Source of the DNA: Oscillospiraceae bacterium
GTDB lineage: Bacteria > Bacillota > Clostridia > Monoglobales > Monoglobaceae
Direction: 5' to 3'
NCBI GenBank assembly: GCA_015068605.1
Contig: SVKF01000005.1
Coordinates: 62,001-126,000, forward strand
Length of the DNA: 64,000 bases
Part shown: piece by piece, positions 40,337 through 50,256 of the stretch
How the letters are laid out: each line of letters starts with the position of its first letter
Position numbering within the stretch: the stretch's first letter is position 1
Notes under the pieces: model-generated
The model's database searches: none
Seen by the model: only the letters and a program-made list of their open reading frames with translations
What the model was told of the DNA's origin: nothing
Program-made: the position numbers and the translations under genes

Positions 40337-42169
40337 ATGGGAAAAATTATAGGAATTGATTTAGGTACAACAAACTCATGTGTTGCTGTTATGGAAGGCG
40401 GCGAGCCAACCGTTATTGCAAACCCGGAGGGTGCGAGAACAACTCCGTCTGTTGTTGCTTTTACAAAGAACGGGGAAAGATTAGTGGGTCAGGTTGCTAA
40501 AAGACAGGCAATAACAAACCCGGACAGAACAATTATCTCTATAAAGAGAGAAATGGGAAGCGATTATAAAGTTGACATTGATGACAAGAAATACACACCA
40601 CAGGAAATTTCTGCTATGATTCTTCAGAAGCTTAAGGCTGATGCTGAAAGCTATCTTGGAGAAAAGGTTACAGAAGCGGTTATCACAGTTCCTGCATATT
40701 TCAGCGATGCACAGCGTCAGGCAACAAAGGATGCAGGTAAAATTGCAGGTCTTGAGGTTAAGAGAATTATAAACGAGCCAACTGCCGCAGCTCTTGCTTA
40801 TGGTCTTGATAAGGACGATGATCAGAAGATTATGGTTTATGACCTTGGCGGCGGTACATTCGACGTATCTATTCTTGAAATCGGTGATGGAGTATTTGAA
40901 GTTCTTGCCACAAACGGAAATAACCGTCTCGGCGGCGATGATTTTGACCAGAAGCTTATCGATTACCTTGCTGATGAATTTAAAAAGGAAAACGGAATTG
41001 ACTTAAAGCAGGATAAAATGGCACTTCAGAGACTTAAGGAAGCTGCAGAAAAAGCGAAGATTGAGCTTTCAGGCGTTATGACCTCGAATGTCAACCTTCC
41101 GTTTATAACAGCTGATGCAACAGGTCCGAAGCATCTTGATATAACAGTAACAAGACAGAAGTTTGATGAGCTTACAGCTGATTTGGTTGAAAAAACACTT
41201 ATTCCGACAAAGAAGGCTATTGAAGATGCCGGCGTTAGCGTAAGCGAGATTGATAAAGTATTGCTGGTTGGCGGTTCTTCAAGAATCCCTGCAGTTCAGG
41301 AGGCTGTTGCAAAGCTTATCGGAAAAGAGGCTCACAAGGGAATTAACCCTGATGAATGTGTTGCTCTTGGCGCTTGTATCCAGGGCGGTGTATTGACCGG
41401 TGAAGTTGAAGATTTGGTTCTCCTTGATGTAACTCCTCTTTCTCTCGGTATTGAAACAATGGGTGGTGTGTTCACAAAGATTATTGACAGAAACACAACT
41501 ATTCCGACAAATAAGAGTCAGATATTCTCAACTGCGGCTGACAGTCAGACAAGTGTTGAAGTTCATGTTCTCCAGGGTGAGCGTGAAATGGCGGCTTATA
41601 ACAAGACTCTCGGAAGATTTAGTCTTAATAACATTCCGCCGGCACCACGCGGTGTTCCACAGATTGAAGTTACATTTGATATCGATGCAAACGGTATTGT
41701 TCATGTTACTGCAAAGGATTTGGGAACAGGTAACTCGCAGGATGTTACAATTACATCAAGCACAAATCTTTCCGACGAGGATATCGAAAAGGCAGTTAAG
41801 GAAGCAGAGCAGTTTGCGGCTGAAGATAAGAAAATCAAGGAAAAGGTTGAAATCAAGAATTCTGCTGACAGCATGGTTTATCAGACAGAAAAGACATTGG
41901 GTGAGCTTGGTGATAAGGTGACCGAGGAAGAAAAGAGCGGTATCCAGGCTGAGGTTGATAAGCTTAAGGAAATGGTTAAAACCGATGACTTTGACACGGA
42001 AGCGGTTAAAGCTCAGCTTGAAGCCGTAACTCAGAAGTTCTATGGAATTTCGCAGAAGCTTTATGAACAGGCTCAGCAGGCACAGCAGGCGGCAGGTGAA
42101 AATCCGACAGGCGGAGATGACAATGTTGTTGACGCTGAATATACTGTTGTTGACGAAGATAATAAATAA
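40337..42169 (+). CDS. dnaK: Molecular chaperone DnaK
   Basis: [38 protein letters not shown]. Confidence 0.99.
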   Translation: MGKIIGIDLGTTNSCVAVMEGGEPTVIANPEGARTTPSVVAFTKNGERLVGQVAKRQAITNPDRTIISIKREMGSDYKVDIDDKKYTPQEISAMILQKLKADAESYLGEKVTEAVITVPAYFSDAQRQATKDAGKIAGLEVKRIINEPTAAALAYGLDKDDDQKIMVYDLGGGTFDVSILEIGDGVFEVLATNGNNRLGGDDFDQKLIDYLADEFKKENGIDLKQDKMALQRLKEAAEKAKIELSGVMTSNVNLPFITADATGPKHLDITVTRQKFDELTADLVEKTLIPTKKAIEDAGVSVSEIDKVLLVGGSSRIPAVQEAVAKLIGKEAHKGINPDECVALGACIQGGVLTGEVEDLVLLDVTPLSLGIETMGGVFTKIIDRNTTIPTNKSQIFSTAADSQTSVEVHVLQGEREMAAYNKTLGRFSLNNIPPAPRGVPQIEVTFDIDANGIVHVTAKDLGTGNSQDVTITSSTNLSDEDIEKAVKEAEQFAAEDKKIKEKVEIKNSADSMVYQTEKTLGELGDKVTEEEKSGIQAEVDKLKEMVKTDDFDTEAVKAQLEAVTQKFYGISQKLYEQAQQAQQAAGENPTGGDDNVVDAEYTVVDEDNK

Positions 42170-42228
42170 TATGACACATATCGGCGTGTCGGGAAATCGA
42201 CACGCTGATGTTTTGGTGGGTGAAATAA

Positions 42229-43386
42229 GTGGCAGAAAAAAGAGATTATTATGAGGTGCTTGGCGTTGACAGAGGTGCGAGCGCTGATGAGCTGAAAAAA
42301 GCATACAGGAAACTTGCAAAGAAGTATCATCCTGACTTAAATCCGGGTGATAAGGCGAAAGAGGCTGAAGAAAAATTCAAAGAGGCATCGGAAGCCTATG
42401 AAGTTTTAAGTGACGACCAGAAGCGACAGAGATATGACCGGTTTGGTCATGCAGGGGTTGACCCCAATGCCGGACATGACGGTGGCGGATATAGCGGTGG
42501 CTTCGGAGGCTTTGGAGGCTTTGGAGGCTTTGAAGATATTTTTGATATGTTCAGCGGTGGCGGCTTCGGAGGCTCAAGACGAAATCCTAATGCCCCGACT
42601 CAGGGCGATGATGTTCATGTCCGTGTGGAACTGACCTTTGAAGAAGCGTGTTTCGGGAAAGAGATAGAGGTTAATGTCAGACGCCGTGACAAATGCTCCG
42701 AGTGTAACGGAAGCGGAGCGGCGAAAGGTAGCAGCCCTGCAAAGTGTGGTGTCTGCGGCGGAACGGGACAGGTGAGAACTGTTCAAAACACAATGTTCGG
42801 ACAAATGCAGAGTGTTCGTCCCTGCAGTAAGTGTGGCGGAAAAGGTAAAATTGTCACATCTCCGTGCAGTAAATGCGGTGGAAAAGGCGAGAGCCTTAAT
42901 AATGTTAAGGTTAAGGTTAAAATTCCTGCGGGAATCAACGATGGGCAGACTCTTCCCGTAAGAGGGCAGGGAAATGCCGGAAAAAATGGCGGACCAAACG
43001 GAGACCTTTTGATTACGGTTTCTGTCAGAAATCATAAGATTTTCACAAGGCAGGGCTTTGATATTCTCTGTGATTTTCCGGTGACTTTTGTTGAAGCGGC
43101 GCTTGGCGGCGAGATTGAAGTTCCGACAATTGATGAAAAGGTTGCGTATGATATTCCGGAAGGAACTCAGTCGGGAACTGTATTCCGTCTCAAAGGCAGA
43201 GGGGTTCCGAAGCTTTACGGAAACGGGGCTAGGGGCGATATGTATGTCAAGGTTGTTGTTGAAACGCCAAAGGGACTTAATAAAGAGCAAAAGGAATTAC
43301 TTATGAAGTTCGGCGAAAGTGTCGGAACAGTTAAATATAATAAAAAGAAAACTTTCTTTGATACAGTCAGAGATATATTTAAATAA
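42229..43386 (+). CDS. dnaJ: Chaperone DnaJ
   Basis: J domain with HPD, GGFGGF region, four CxxCxGxG motifs. Confidence 0.98.
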   Translation: MAEKRDYYEVLGVDRGASADELKKAYRKLAKKYHPDLNPGDKAKEAEEKFKEASEAYEVLSDDQKRQRYDRFGHAGVDPNAGHDGGGYSGGFGGFGGFGGFEDIFDMFSGGGFGGSRRNPNAPTQGDDVHVRVELTFEEACFGKEIEVNVRRRDKCSECNGSGAAKGSSPAKCGVCGGTGQVRTVQNTMFGQMQSVRPCSKCGGKGKIVTSPCSKCGGKGESLNNVKVKVKIPAGINDGQTLPVRGQGNAGKNGGPNGDLLITVSVRNHKIFTRQGFDILCDFPVTFVEAALGGEIEVPTIDEKVAYDIPEGTQSGTVFRLKGRGVPKLYGNGARGDMYVKVVVETPKGLNKEQKELLMKFGESVGTVKYNKKKTFFDTVRDIFK

Positions 43387-43393
43387 AAGAAGA

Positions 43394-43420
43394 TGAGGCT
43401 GACAAACAGCCTCATTTTGA
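43394..43420 (+). terminator. Hairpin between dnaJ and prmA
   Basis: ATGAGGCTG-ACAAA-CAGCCTCAT followed by TTT. Confidence 0.8.
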
Positions 43421-43443
43421 AATTAAACGAAAGAGGAAAAAAT

Positions 43444-44412
43444 ATGGAATGGATTGAGGTTAAAATAACAACAACGGCAAAAGGTATTGAAACGCTGACG
43501 GGTGTGCTCTATGATATGGGAATAAGCGGAATAATAATCAGCGATAAGGATGACTTTGCCCAGTTTTTGGAAAACAACAGAAAATACTGGGATTATGTGG
43601 ACGAGGAGCTTGAAAAACTTAAAGAGGCAGAATCGTCAATCACTTTTTACTTAAGCGATGATGCGGTAGGGGCAGAAAATTTGGTTTTGGTTAAAACTGC
43701 GATGCAGAATTTGAAAAAGCTTGACGAAAATCATGAGTACGGGAAGCTTGATGTTGTTGTTGCAAATGTTAAGGATGAGGATTGGTCTGAAAACTGGAAG
43801 AAATATTTTCATCCCCTTCCTATCGGTGAAAAAGTCTTGATTGTGCCGGAGTGGGAACAGGAAAATCTTAATAATCCGGATAATCGAACGGTGTTTACGA
43901 TAAATCCGGGAATGAGCTTTGGAACAGGCTCTCATGAAAGCACGCAGATGTGCATTGAGGAGATTGAAAAGGTAGTGAAAAAGGGGGATAAAATCCTTGA
44001 CCTCGGCTGTGGCTCGGGAATTTTGTCGGTAATTGCATTGCTTCTGGGCGCAGAGAAGGCGGTTGCTGTTGATATAGACGATAAGGCTGTTGAGGTGGCA
44101 TTTTCCAATCTTAAGCTTAACAAACTTGATGAGAATATGATGCAGGGCTTTGCCGGAGATATAACATCTGACGAGGAGCTTCGGAGTAAAATCGGAAGTG
44201 AATATGAGATTGTTGTTGCAAACATAGTGTCCGATGTAATTATTGCCATAGCGCCGTTTATAAGAGACTTTATGAAAAAAGATGCGACATTTATTTGCTC
44301 GGGTATTATAAACGAACGACAAATTGAGGTTAAAGAAGCACTTGAAAGGGCAGGACTCGTATGCGAAAATGTGCGTATGAGAAATGAATGGAGCGCAATA
44401 GTTTGCAAATAA
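43444..44412 (+). CDS. prmA: Ribosomal protein L11 methyltransferase
   Basis: MEWIEVKITT start, NPGMSFGTGSHESTQMC, ILDLGCGSGILSVIA. Confidence 0.95.
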   Translation: MEWIEVKITTTAKGIETLTGVLYDMGISGIIISDKDDFAQFLENNRKYWDYVDEELEKLKEAESSITFYLSDDAVGAENLVLVKTAMQNLKKLDENHEYGKLDVVVANVKDEDWSENWKKYFHPLPIGEKVLIVPEWEQENLNNPDNRTVFTINPGMSFGTGSHESTQMCIEEIEKVVKKGDKILDLGCGSGILSVIALLLGAEKAVAVDIDDKAVEVAFSNLKLNKLDENMMQGFAGDITSDEELRSKIGSEYEIVVANIVSDVIIAIAPFIRDFMKKDATFICSGIINERQIEVKEALERAGLVCENVRMRNEWSAIVCK

Positions 44413-44455
44413 ATGACGAAAAATAAAGAAATTTAAAAAAATTTTAATTTGGCTA

Positions 44456-44484
44456 TTGCATTATTTTGTTTAAAATGGTATACT
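44456..44484 (+). promoter_or_regulatory. Sigma-A type promoter upstream of rsmE
   Basis: TTGCAT (44456-44461), 17-nt spacer, TATACT (44479-44484). Confidence 0.7.
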
Positions 44485-44515
44485 ATCTATATATGTTATT
44501 TTAAGAGGTGACATT

Positions 44516-45256
44516 ATGCGACGGTTTTTTACAGAACCGATGAACATTGGCGATGGGAAAATCAGGATTATTGAGGATGCCTCTCATATAACCAAAGTTC
44601 TCAGAATGTCCGAGGGAGACGAGATAATCGTCTTTGACGGGACGGGAAAAGAATATAGAGCAAGGCTTGATTTAATCAGTCCTAAAGAGTGTCTTGCGAC
44701 GGTTGTATCCGAAGAATATTCCTCGACTGAACCTAAAATACGGGTTAGTGTTTTTCAGGGCATACCGAAGGCAGGAAAAATGGAAACCATTATTCAAAAG
44801 GTGGTTGAGCTGGGTGCTTATGAAATAATCCCTGTTGAAATGGAACGGTGCGTTGTTAAGCTTGACGGAAAAGCTCGCATAGAAAAAACAAAACGGTGGA
44901 ATAAGGTTTCTGTTGAGGCTGCAAAGCAGTGTGGAAGGAGTGTTATTCCGAAGGTTTTGGAGCCGGTAAGCTATGATAAATCTCTTGAAATGATGAGTGA
45001 GCTTGATTTGACGATTATGCCCTATGAGGTTTTGGGGCATAACGGTGAAAAAGGTCTTAAAAGCATTTTGAAAAACTTTAGCGGTGAAACGGTTGGGATT
45101 GTCATTGGTCCTGAAGGCGGTTTCTCCGATAAAGAGGCGGAAAAAGCGAAGGATAAAGGCATAAATCAAGTTGGGCTCGGGGAGAGAATCCTTAGAACGG
45201 AAACGGTGGCGAGTGCTGTTGTTCCGATAATTATGTATGAGAAAGACGAAATATAG
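44516..45256 (+). CDS. rsmE: 16S rRNA (uracil-1498-N3)-methyltransferase
   Basis: HITKVLRMSEGDEI, VSVEAAKQCGRSVIP, IGPEGGFSDKEAE, LGERILRTETVASAV. Confidence 0.95.
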   Translation: MRRFFTEPMNIGDGKIRIIEDASHITKVLRMSEGDEIIVFDGTGKEYRARLDLISPKECLATVVSEEYSSTEPKIRVSVFQGIPKAGKMETIIQKVVELGAYEIIPVEMERCVVKLDGKARIEKTKRWNKVSVEAAKQCGRSVIPKVLEPVSYDKSLEMMSELDLTIMPYEVLGHNGEKGLKSILKNFSGETVGIVIGPEGGFSDKEAEKAKDKGINQVGLGERILRTETVASAVVPIIMYEKDEI

Positions 45257-45269
45257 GAGGAATGAAAAA

Positions 45270-45794
45270 GTGAAGGTATCAGCTCAAAATACGGTTAATA
45301 AGACGGTTGACAAAAGAGCTAAAAGAGCGGAAAAGGTGGCAAAGGCAGATAAACTGACGAACGGGTTTATGCTGACATTGACATTTGGTATTGTTGCGAT
45401 TTTTCTTCTTGAAATCGCAAAAAGAAATTATGCAAGTTGGGAAATAGAGTTTCCGAGTAAATATTGTATAGTTTTAGGCGTTTTGTTTGCGGTTATGATA
45501 GGAGGAGTTCTGGTATTGGCTGCGCTTAAGAAGATGCAGTGGAATCGTGCCGGAAAATATACTATTTTGTTTACGGTTTCGTCTCTTGTTTCGTTCTTTA
45601 TTTCTTATGATATGAGACTTCCGATTTCAAGAGCGCTCTTTGAAAAGGGTAACTATTGGAGTAAGCTTGATTTTCTTGCAAACCTTAACCTTGCAAGAGA
45701 TATAAAGATGATTGAATATGCCGTTGTTGCTTATGTTGCAATCGCATTTGTGGTTTATGCAATAAGACTTGTTATTAACGAAAAAAGAAAATAA
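45270..45794 (+). CDS. Uncharacterised membrane protein with about four TM helices
   Basis: GTG start 45270 after GGAGG; basic N-terminus (TVDKRAKRAEKVAKADK) followed by hydrophobic segments; no family recognised. Confidence 0.65.
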   Translation: MKVSAQNTVNKTVDKRAKRAEKVAKADKLTNGFMLTLTFGIVAIFLLEIAKRNYASWEIEFPSKYCIVLGVLFAVMIGGVLVLAALKKMQWNRAGKYTILFTVSSLVSFFISYDMRLPISRALFEKGNYWSKLDFLANLNLARDIKMIEYAVVAYVAIAFVVYAIRLVINEKRK

Positions 45795-45799
45795 TTAAT

Positions 45800-45822
45800 A
45801 CCGCATCCGTTTTGGGTGCGGT
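45800..45822 (+). terminator. Hairpin downstream of the 45270 gene (copy 1 of a pair)
   Basis: ACCGCATCC-GTTTT-GGGTGCGGT. Confidence 0.6.
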
Positions 45823-45823
45823 T

Positions 45824-45850
45824 CAGCTTAATGACAAAGTCATTAAGCTG
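45824..45850 (+). repeat. Perfect 12-bp inverted repeat with 3-nt loop
   Basis: CAGCTTAATGAC-AAA-GTCATTAAGCTG. Confidence 0.8.
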
Positions 45851-45979
45851 GGCAGACATTGAGAAACGAAGTGTATATTTTGTGAAATCGTTTTCGTCGG
45901 CGTACGATGGTACGGTAGAGAACGATTTCGCAAAAAGCAAGCAACGGCAAGGGAAATTCGATATTTCTCTTGCCGTTTT
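45851..45979 (+). repeat. Dispersed intergenic element copy E7 (GTAC-core family, terminator-bearing subtype)
   Basis: TGTGAAATCGTT (45881-45892) / AACGATTTCGCA (45921-45932) enclosing CGTAC-GATG-GTACG; 15-bp hairpin AACGGCAAGGGAAAT / ATTTCTCTTGCCGTT then TT. Confidence 0.85.
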
Positions 45980-46077
45980 CTATGCTATTTTATGCGGATA
46001 GTCTATAAAATCTATCTCTGCGTTTCACCCTATAAATATAGCTTGCTTGCGGTAGACCGAGTTTGTCAGTGGTCTGT

Positions 46078-46100
46078 ACCGCATCCGTTTTGGATGCGGT
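46078..46100 (+). terminator. Hairpin, second copy of the 45800 hairpin
   Basis: ACCGCATCC-GTTTT-GGATGCGGT. Confidence 0.55.
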
Positions 46101-46115
46101 TTAATTATTGCCATT

Positions 46116-47381
46116 TTATAATTTTTCGGAAAATTTTTCCAAATCAATAACCGTATTATTATGTCTTGATTCCTCTGCGGCGAAGCAGATAAGATGATTT
46201 AGGTAAGATGTGCGGAGTGAACAGATTGATTTGCTCGGAGCTTTATCGTTGAAATATTTAACTATGTCAACCATAATCCCTGTGTCACCGCCACCGTGTC
46301 CTTCAAAGATTGTTCCTCCAATCTTGTATAACTCGAAAAATTTATGCTCTTTTGTTGCAAAAGAGTAAATATCTATTGTTCCCTCTTCCATATCTGCATA
46401 AATTTCACCCTTTGTTCCAAAAATTCGTGTATATCTTCCACCTTTATTAAAAGCATTCATAGTCAGAGAGACGGTGCATCCATCCTCAAATTCAAGATTC
46501 ACAACCTGATGGTCAACAACATCGTTATCACAGGCATAAACGCATTTTCCGTAAGGTCCTCTCTTTAATGCCTCCAAAACTTCGTCGTCTGTGGGGTTTA
46601 TCTTATCTGCAACAACATCACGCCATCCGTTATCGGGGTTATCGACATAGAAACGGATAGGGTCATAGAAACAAGTTTCGCTGTGCGGACATCCGTCAAG
46701 ACAGTAAGTAGGAGCACCGTCAGGGCGGTTATCCTTATTAAAATGGGTTAATGAACCAAAGGACTGAACTTTTTTACATTCTTTTCCCACAAGCCATTGT
46801 AAAATATCTGCGTCATGGCAACATTTTGCAAGAATCATTGGGGCAGATTCCTTTTCGTTGTGCCAGTTTCCGCGGACAAAGCTATGGCTTTGGTGAAGAT
46901 TTCCCACATTTTCCATATGATTGATGGATACGATATCACCGATTTCTCCATCGTCAATAAAATTCTTTATTGCATAGAAAAATTGCGTAAATCTTAAAAC
47001 ATGACATACGATGACCTTAACACCCTTTTCCTCTGCTGCTTCCGTGATTATTTTACATTCCCGGGCTGTTGGAGCCATGGGTTTTTCAAGAAGAAGATTA
47101 TAGCCCTTTTCAATGCAGGCAAGAGCAGGCTCAAGATGCATTTGATCCTGAGTGCAAATCATTGCAAAATCTGCCATTTTCGGAAGCGCTGCAACCTCGC
47201 TCCAACATTTAAATAGTTTATCGTCGGGGAGATTGTGGCGCTCTTTTGCGAAAGCTCTTTTGCTTTCAACAGGCTCTGCAACCGCAACGATTTCCAGTTG
47301 GTCGGGGTTTTCCATGGCGTATCTTGAATAAATCTGACCTCTCATACCGTAGCCTAAGCATACTGCTGTAAGTTTTTTCAT
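46116..47381 (-). CDS. Gfo/Idh/MocA family oxidoreductase
   Basis: KLTAVCLGYGMRGQIYSRYA Rossmann region, DQMHLEPALACIEKGYNLLLEKPMAPTARE; start ATG 47381. Confidence 0.92.
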   Translation of the reverse strand: MKKLTAVCLGYGMRGQIYSRYAMENPDQLEIVAVAEPVESKRAFAKERHNLPDDKLFKCWSEVAALPKMADFAMICTQDQMHLEPALACIEKGYNLLLEKPMAPTARECKIITEAAEEKGVKVIVCHVLRFTQFFYAIKNFIDDGEIGDIVSINHMENVGNLHQSHSFVRGNWHNEKESAPMILAKCCHDADILQWLVGKECKKVQSFGSLTHFNKDNRPDGAPTYCLDGCPHSETCFYDPIRFYVDNPDNGWRDVVADKINPTDDEVLEALKRGPYGKCVYACDNDVVDHQVVNLEFEDGCTVSLTMNAFNKGGRYTRIFGTKGEIYADMEEGTIDIYSFATKEHKFFELYKIGGTIFEGHGGGDTGIMVDIVKYFNDKAPSKSICSLRTSYLNHLICFAAEESRHNNTVIDLEKFSEKL

Positions 47382-47454
47382 AAATAACACACCTTTCAAG
47401 TTGACAAATTATAATAATTATGTTAATATCATAGCATATACAAAATCAAAAGTA

Positions 47455-47491
47455 TATACAAATTTATATAATTTATCTTTAAATTTGTATA
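47455..47491. promoter_or_regulatory. 12-bp perfect inverted repeat, candidate operator
   Basis: TATACAAATTTA (47455-47466) / TAAATTTGTATA (47480-47491), 13-nt spacer, between divergent oxidoreductase and AraC genes. Confidence 0.6.
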
Positions 47492-47503
47492 ATTGGAGGG
47501 CGT

Positions 47504-48316
47504 ATGTATAAATCGGTTAGCGTTGAGGATGTTTTCAGAATTAAAAAATTGTACACCGCATTTCAAATGGCTTATGACAGCGATTATTACTTTGAAGGGG
47601 AATATCACAATTTTTGGGAAATTGTTACTGTAATAAACGGTGAAATCGGAGTCACGGCAGGGGGCGATGTATTTGTTTTAAAAAAAGGTCAGGCGATTAT
47701 TCACGAGCCTATGGAATTTCACAGGTTATGGAGTGAGGGAAACACCAATCCGGAAATAATAGTTTTTAGTTTCGGGGCAGAGAATATGCCTCAATTTTCT
47801 TCAAAAATATTTGAAATTGAGGATGTTTTGCTGTCTCAAAAAATACTTAAAGATATTCAAAGTAGTTTTGGGACAAAAGATTTTCAAGGAGCGGATGTTA
47901 TAAAAAACAGCGGAACTGATTATCAGATTGCTGTAAAAAAACTGGAAATGTTCATTCTTGAAATGATTTCCCAAAAGATTTTAGATGATTTGCCGGTTAA
48001 AACAAAAGGGGCAGAGAATTTTAAAAAGGCGGTTGGTGTTATGGAAAATAACATTGATAAAAACCTTTCTGTTTCGGAAATTGCGAAGATGTGCAATATG
48101 AGTGAAATTGGTCTTAAAAAGACCTTTTCAAAATATACGGGGATTGGAGTTATGGCGTATTTTAACCGAATGAAAATCACGGAAGCGACGGATATGATAA
48201 GAAATGGAATGAGTATCCGAGAAGTAGCTTTAACTCTTGGTTTTTCCAATCAGAATTATTTTAGCACCGTCTTTAAAAGGATAACGGGAAATCCGCCGAG
48301 CCATTACAAAATATGA
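47504..48316 (+). CDS. AraC family transcriptional regulator (cupin N-terminal domain)
   Basis: C-terminal double HTH: NLSVSEIAKMCNMSEIGLKKTFSKYTG and SIREVALTLGFSNQNYFSTVFKRITGNPPSHYK. Confidence 0.93.
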   Translation: MYKSVSVEDVFRIKKLYTAFQMAYDSDYYFEGEYHNFWEIVTVINGEIGVTAGGDVFVLKKGQAIIHEPMEFHRLWSEGNTNPEIIVFSFGAENMPQFSSKIFEIEDVLLSQKILKDIQSSFGTKDFQGADVIKNSGTDYQIAVKKLEMFILEMISQKILDDLPVKTKGAENFKKAVGVMENNIDKNLSVSEIAKMCNMSEIGLKKTFSKYTGIGVMAYFNRMKITEATDMIRNGMSIREVALTLGFSNQNYFSTVFKRITGNPPSHYKI

Positions 48317-48417
48317 CAGATATAAATTAAAAAAATAAGTCACATAAATTTGTAAAAATCTATTGAAAAATTCCCTTTAAAAGTGTATAATAATAAAGAT
48401 GGAATGGAGTGGTTTGA

Positions 48418-49815
48418 TTGACTGAAATCAGCAAGGCGGAAATACTTCGCCAAAAAGATTTTATAAGCAGAATTTCGGATATAAATTCAAAAAAAGAGCA
48501 TAAACCATTAGCGTTTGTTGAAACATACGGATGTGCCCAGAATTTTAATGACAGCGAGAAAATATGCGGTATGCTTTCCGATATGGGTTTTGGATTCTGT
48601 GAGAATAAGGAAATTGCGGATTTGATTATTTATAATACCTGTGCTGTTCGTGAAAATGCGGAAATGCGTGTTTACGGAAATATCGGTGCAATTAAGAATA
48701 TAAAACGCAAAAGAGAAGGAGTTTTGCTGGGCGTTTGCGGATGTATGGTTCAGCAGGAGAAGATTGCTGAAAATGTTAAAAAACGCTATCCTTATGTTGA
48801 TATGATTTTCGGAACTCATGCTCTTTATCGTTTTCCTGAAATTTTAGCGAATGCGATGGAAAAGAACAGAGTTTTTGATATAGAAAATTCCGAAGGGGCT
48901 ATATGTGAGGATATATCCTGCAAGAGAGAAGCTCCGCCTCTTGCAAAGGTTCCGATTATGTATGGCTGCAATAATTTTTGCACATATTGTATAGTGCCTT
49001 ATGTCAGAGGACGAGAGCGGAGTCGTAAGGTTGAAGCGGTTTTAAGTGAGGTAAGGCAGGTTGCAAGCGAGGGATATAAAGAGGTTATGCTTCTCGGTCA
49101 GAATGTCAATTCTTACGGAAATGACTTTAAAGACGGGACAAGCTTTGCCTATCTTTTGGGTGAGGTTTGCAAGATTGACGGAATTGAAAGAGTGAGGTTT
49201 ATGACCTCCCATCCTAAAGATATTTCGGATGAGCTTATCGATGTTATGGCAAGAGAAGAAAAGATTTGTAATCAGCTCCACCTTCCTGTTCAGTGCGGCT
49301 CGAGTCGGATTCTTGAGAAAATGAACAGAAGATATACGAAAGAGCAATATCTTGAAATTGTCAGAAAAGTTCGTGAGAAAATGCCGGATATTGTGCTGAC
49401 GACGGATATTATTGTTGGCTTTCCGGGCGAGACAAATGAGGATTTTGAGGAGACGATTGATGTTCTCAAAAAAGTCAGATATGACACGATTTTTTCGTTC
49501 ATATATTCAAAGCGAGGGGGAACACCTGCGGCTGTTATGGAGGATTGCCTGACCGAGGAGGAAAAGCATAAGAATTTTGACCGTCTTTTAGAAGTTCAGA
49601 ACGAGATTTCAAAAGAGAAAAATGACGAGTATCTGGGAAGGATTGAAAAGGTGCTTGTTGAAGGGGCGAGCAAGACTAACCCTGAATATATGAGTGGGAG
49701 AACAGACGGCGGAAAGATTGTGAACTTTAAGGGAAATACAGATATGGTTGGGAAAATCATAGATGTTAAAATAACAAAAACACAGACCTGGTCCCTTGGC
49801 GGAGAGGTTTTATAG
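48418..49815 (+). CDS. miaB: tRNA-2-methylthio-N6-dimethylallyladenosine synthase
   Basis: ETYGCAQNFNDSEKICGML, MYGCNNFCTYCIVPYVRGRERSR; TTG start at 48418. Confidence 0.96.
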   Translation: MTEISKAEILRQKDFISRISDINSKKEHKPLAFVETYGCAQNFNDSEKICGMLSDMGFGFCENKEIADLIIYNTCAVRENAEMRVYGNIGAIKNIKRKREGVLLGVCGCMVQQEKIAENVKKRYPYVDMIFGTHALYRFPEILANAMEKNRVFDIENSEGAICEDISCKREAPPLAKVPIMYGCNNFCTYCIVPYVRGRERSRKVEAVLSEVRQVASEGYKEVMLLGQNVNSYGNDFKDGTSFAYLLGEVCKIDGIERVRFMTSHPKDISDELIDVMAREEKICNQLHLPVQCGSSRILEKMNRRYTKEQYLEIVRKVREKMPDIVLTTDIIVGFPGETNEDFEETIDVLKKVRYDTIFSFIYSKRGGTPAAVMEDCLTEEEKHKNFDRLLEVQNEISKEKNDEYLGRIEKVLVEGASKTNPEYMSGRTDGGKIVNFKGNTDMVGKIIDVKITKTQTWSLGGEVL

Positions 49816-49826
49816 GAGGAAAAGTT

Positions 49827-50222
49827 ATGATGAATACAATTATGGAAGCGGCAGAAGCACTCGGAAAGCTTATTGCCGAAAGTGAAGAAAGAAAGAATGC
49901 AACACAGTCAGCGGATGCTCTCAGAAACGATAATGAAGCGTCTGAAATAATGGCAAGATACGGCGAAATCAGACAGGAGGAAATGGCGAAGCTTCAGGCA
50001 AAAGAGCCGACAAAGGAAGAACTTGAAAACTTCCAGAAGCTTATGCAGGACGAGTTTAAAAAGCTTGCGGAAAATCCTGTTATTTCTGCATATATTGAAG
50101 CAAATAAGGCTTATGATGCTTTGGTTAAAAGGGTTAACGGTGTTTTGGCTTACTATATAAACGGTGAGGACCAAAGCGAAGGATGTGGCGGAAATTGTTC
50201 ATCCTGTTCGGGATGCCACTAA
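49827..50222 (+). CDS. ylbF: YlbF family regulator with Cys-rich C-terminus
   Basis: MEAAEALGKLIAESEE...YMEIR-like helices and CGGNCSSCSGCH tail; located between miaB and mutS. Confidence 0.82.
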   Translation: MMNTIMEAAEALGKLIAESEERKNATQSADALRNDNEASEIMARYGEIRQEEMAKLQAKEPTKEELENFQKLMQDEFKKLAENPVISAYIEANKAYDALVKRVNGVLAYYINGEDQSEGCGGNCSSCSGCH

Positions 50223-50256
50223 AATTTGATTTATAACTGCAGAAAGGAAGATAAAA

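Noticed and set aside
42574-43290. 238-aa antisense ORF in dnaJ
   Set aside because: Shadow of dnaJ; composition is unlike a real protein and no independent evidence.
43651-44408. Long antisense ORFs in prmA
   Set aside because: Opposite strand of a clearly conserved methyltransferase; no RBS or recognisable motif.
45816-46001. 61-aa + strand ORF
   Set aside because: Lies entirely in the hairpin array and E7; discussed as a possible peptide but not called as CDS.
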